Shown here in pieces: positions 63,276 to 64,000 of a DNA stretch of 64,000 nucleotides. Source of the stretch: Prochlorococcus sp. MIT 1307 (GTDB lineage Bacteria > Cyanobacteriota > Cyanobacteriia > PCC-6307 > Cyanobiaceae). The notes below the pieces were generated by a model that was given only the letters and a program-made list of their open reading frames with translations, ran no database searches and was not told the origin of the DNA. Made by a program: the position numbers and the translations under genes. The stretch covers positions 806,001 to 870,000 of the forward strand of contig NZ_CP139301.1 of the NCBI RefSeq assembly GCF_034092395.1, given 5' to 3'. Each line of letters starts with the position of its first letter. The first letter of the stretch is position 1.

Positions 63276-64000
63276 TTATTGAGCTTTTTTACTAGTATCA
63301 GATATCCAACTTTCAAGTCCATCTCCCAAGAAAGATAATCCAAGTACTAATACGAACATTGCTATTCCTGGATAAAGTGCTGTCCACCAAATTCCAGTTG
63401 GCAAAGCAGAAAGTGCCAAATTTAAATCACCTCCCCATTCTGGAACTGATTCAGGCAAGCCCAACCCTAAAAACCCAAGGCCTCCTAGTACCAAAACAGC
63501 ATCAGCGGCATTTAATGTTAGCAATACTGGAACAGAAGCAATAACATTACGCAGTAAGTATTTGCGAAGTATCCACAAAGGATTAGCACCAATTGCACGC
63601 GCAGCTTCTACAAAAAGTTCAGATTTAACTTGAACTGTCTGATTCCTTACAACACGGAAGTACTGAGGGACATATACAACACATAATGCTGCTGCTGCAT
63701 TTGGGATACCTCGTCCCAACAAAAAAGCCATAACTACTGACAAAAGAAGTACAGGCACGGCATAAAGGGTATCCATAATTAGGACTAAAACCCTGTCAGC
63801 AGCACCCCCTAAATAGCCACTTAGCATTCCAAGAGGAACACCGAAAAGAACAGCAAGGATCACTGCAAAAAAAACGACCTGAAGAGCTACACCACTACCT
63901 GCCAAAGTTCTGACACAAACATCTCTCCCAAGTCGATCAGTCCCACACCAATGATTCAAGGAAGGAGGCGAATAAATAGGGTTTGCCAACCCATAGTTTG
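63276..64000 (-). CDS. DppC/OppC-type ABC transporter permease (partial at the window end)
   Basis: The frame is open to the right edge (NYGLANPIYSPPSLNHWCGT then DRLGRDV), so the N-terminal membrane helix lies outside. Five membrane helices and the EAA loop (VEAARAIGANPLWILRKYLL) are visible, with GLGLPESVPEWGG as in the DppC family. It pairs with a DppB-type permease to import peptides or nickel; substrate unknown. Confidence 0.9.
   Translation of the reverse strand, partial: NYGLANPIYSPPSLNHWCGTDRLGRDVCVRTLAGSGVALQVVFFAVILAVLFGVPLGMLSGYLGGAADRVLVLIMDTLYAVPVLLLSVVMAFLLGRGIPNAAAALCVVYVPQYFRVVRNQTVQVKSELFVEAARAIGANPLWILRKYLLRNVIASVPVLLTLNAADAVLVLGGLGFLGLGLPESVPEWGGDLNLALSALPTGIWWTALYPGIAMFVLVLGLSFLGDGLESWISDTSKKAQ

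Overview
The window reads as chromosome from a marine picocyanobacterium, most likely a low-light-adapted Prochlorococcus (SS120/MIT9211-like). The evidence is the set of photosynthesis genes (petM, ycf39, ycf4, psbD/psbC, chlG, menG, a PetP-like gene), an SLH-domain porin, a FutA iron-binding protein, the compact gene order, AT-rich sequence and many tiny picocyanobacterial protein families. The strain assignment is inference; no database search was possible.

Core blocks: positions 1-12500 carry ycf39, petM, a Trm1-type tRNA methyltransferase, ilvH, a cyclophilin, ycf4, the overlapping psbD-psbC pair, maf, cobQ, a small 2Fe-2S ferredoxin and a glycosyltransferase. Positions 40671-46056 carry tRNA-Ser(CGA), futA divergent from a PKHD dioxygenase, the porin and glyQ. 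Positions 55848-64000 carry menG, hisF, a PetP-like gene, chlG, a class A penicillin-binding protein, rsmB, trmH and a partial DppC-type permease.

Accessory blocks: 12.6-24 kb holds TPR proteins, a TPR-methyltransferase fusion and a surface-modification group (FkbM and class I methyltransferases, a pyruvate-kinase-like protein lacking its C-terminal domain, a sulfatase-like protein). The 24.4-32.2 kb block holds small lineage-specific genes, a frameshifted DUF805 gene, a TPR protein, an 882-residue Ala/Glu/Lys/Arg repeat protein and a secreted protein broken at a T9 run. The 46-55.5 kb block holds membrane-anchored acidic proteins, an SGNH hydrolase next to decayed SxtJ/DUF5989-like genes, an oxygenase and a 24-bp-repeat acidic protein.

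The most unusual region is 32.5-40.8 kb. Three partial copies of the tRNA-Ser 3' end (32519, 37190, 38699), all in the same orientation, precede the intact tRNA-Ser at 40671-40755. Two of them are followed about 150-170 bp later by AlpA-like relics. The intervals carry a potassium channel, a serine-recombinase-led operon of seven very small, mostly overlapping genes, a methyltransferase and a metallo-beta-lactamase-fold protein. I read this as serial integration of small elements at a tRNA-Ser attachment site, comparable to tRNA-targeted integrative elements known in Prochlorococcus, but with a serine recombinase and no visible tyrosine integrase. About 70-bp inverted repeats at 27.33 and 36.46 kb bracket much of the neighbouring accessory DNA. 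Several genes are interrupted by one-base differences in homopolymers, so slippage, phase variation, decay and sequencing error all need to be considered.
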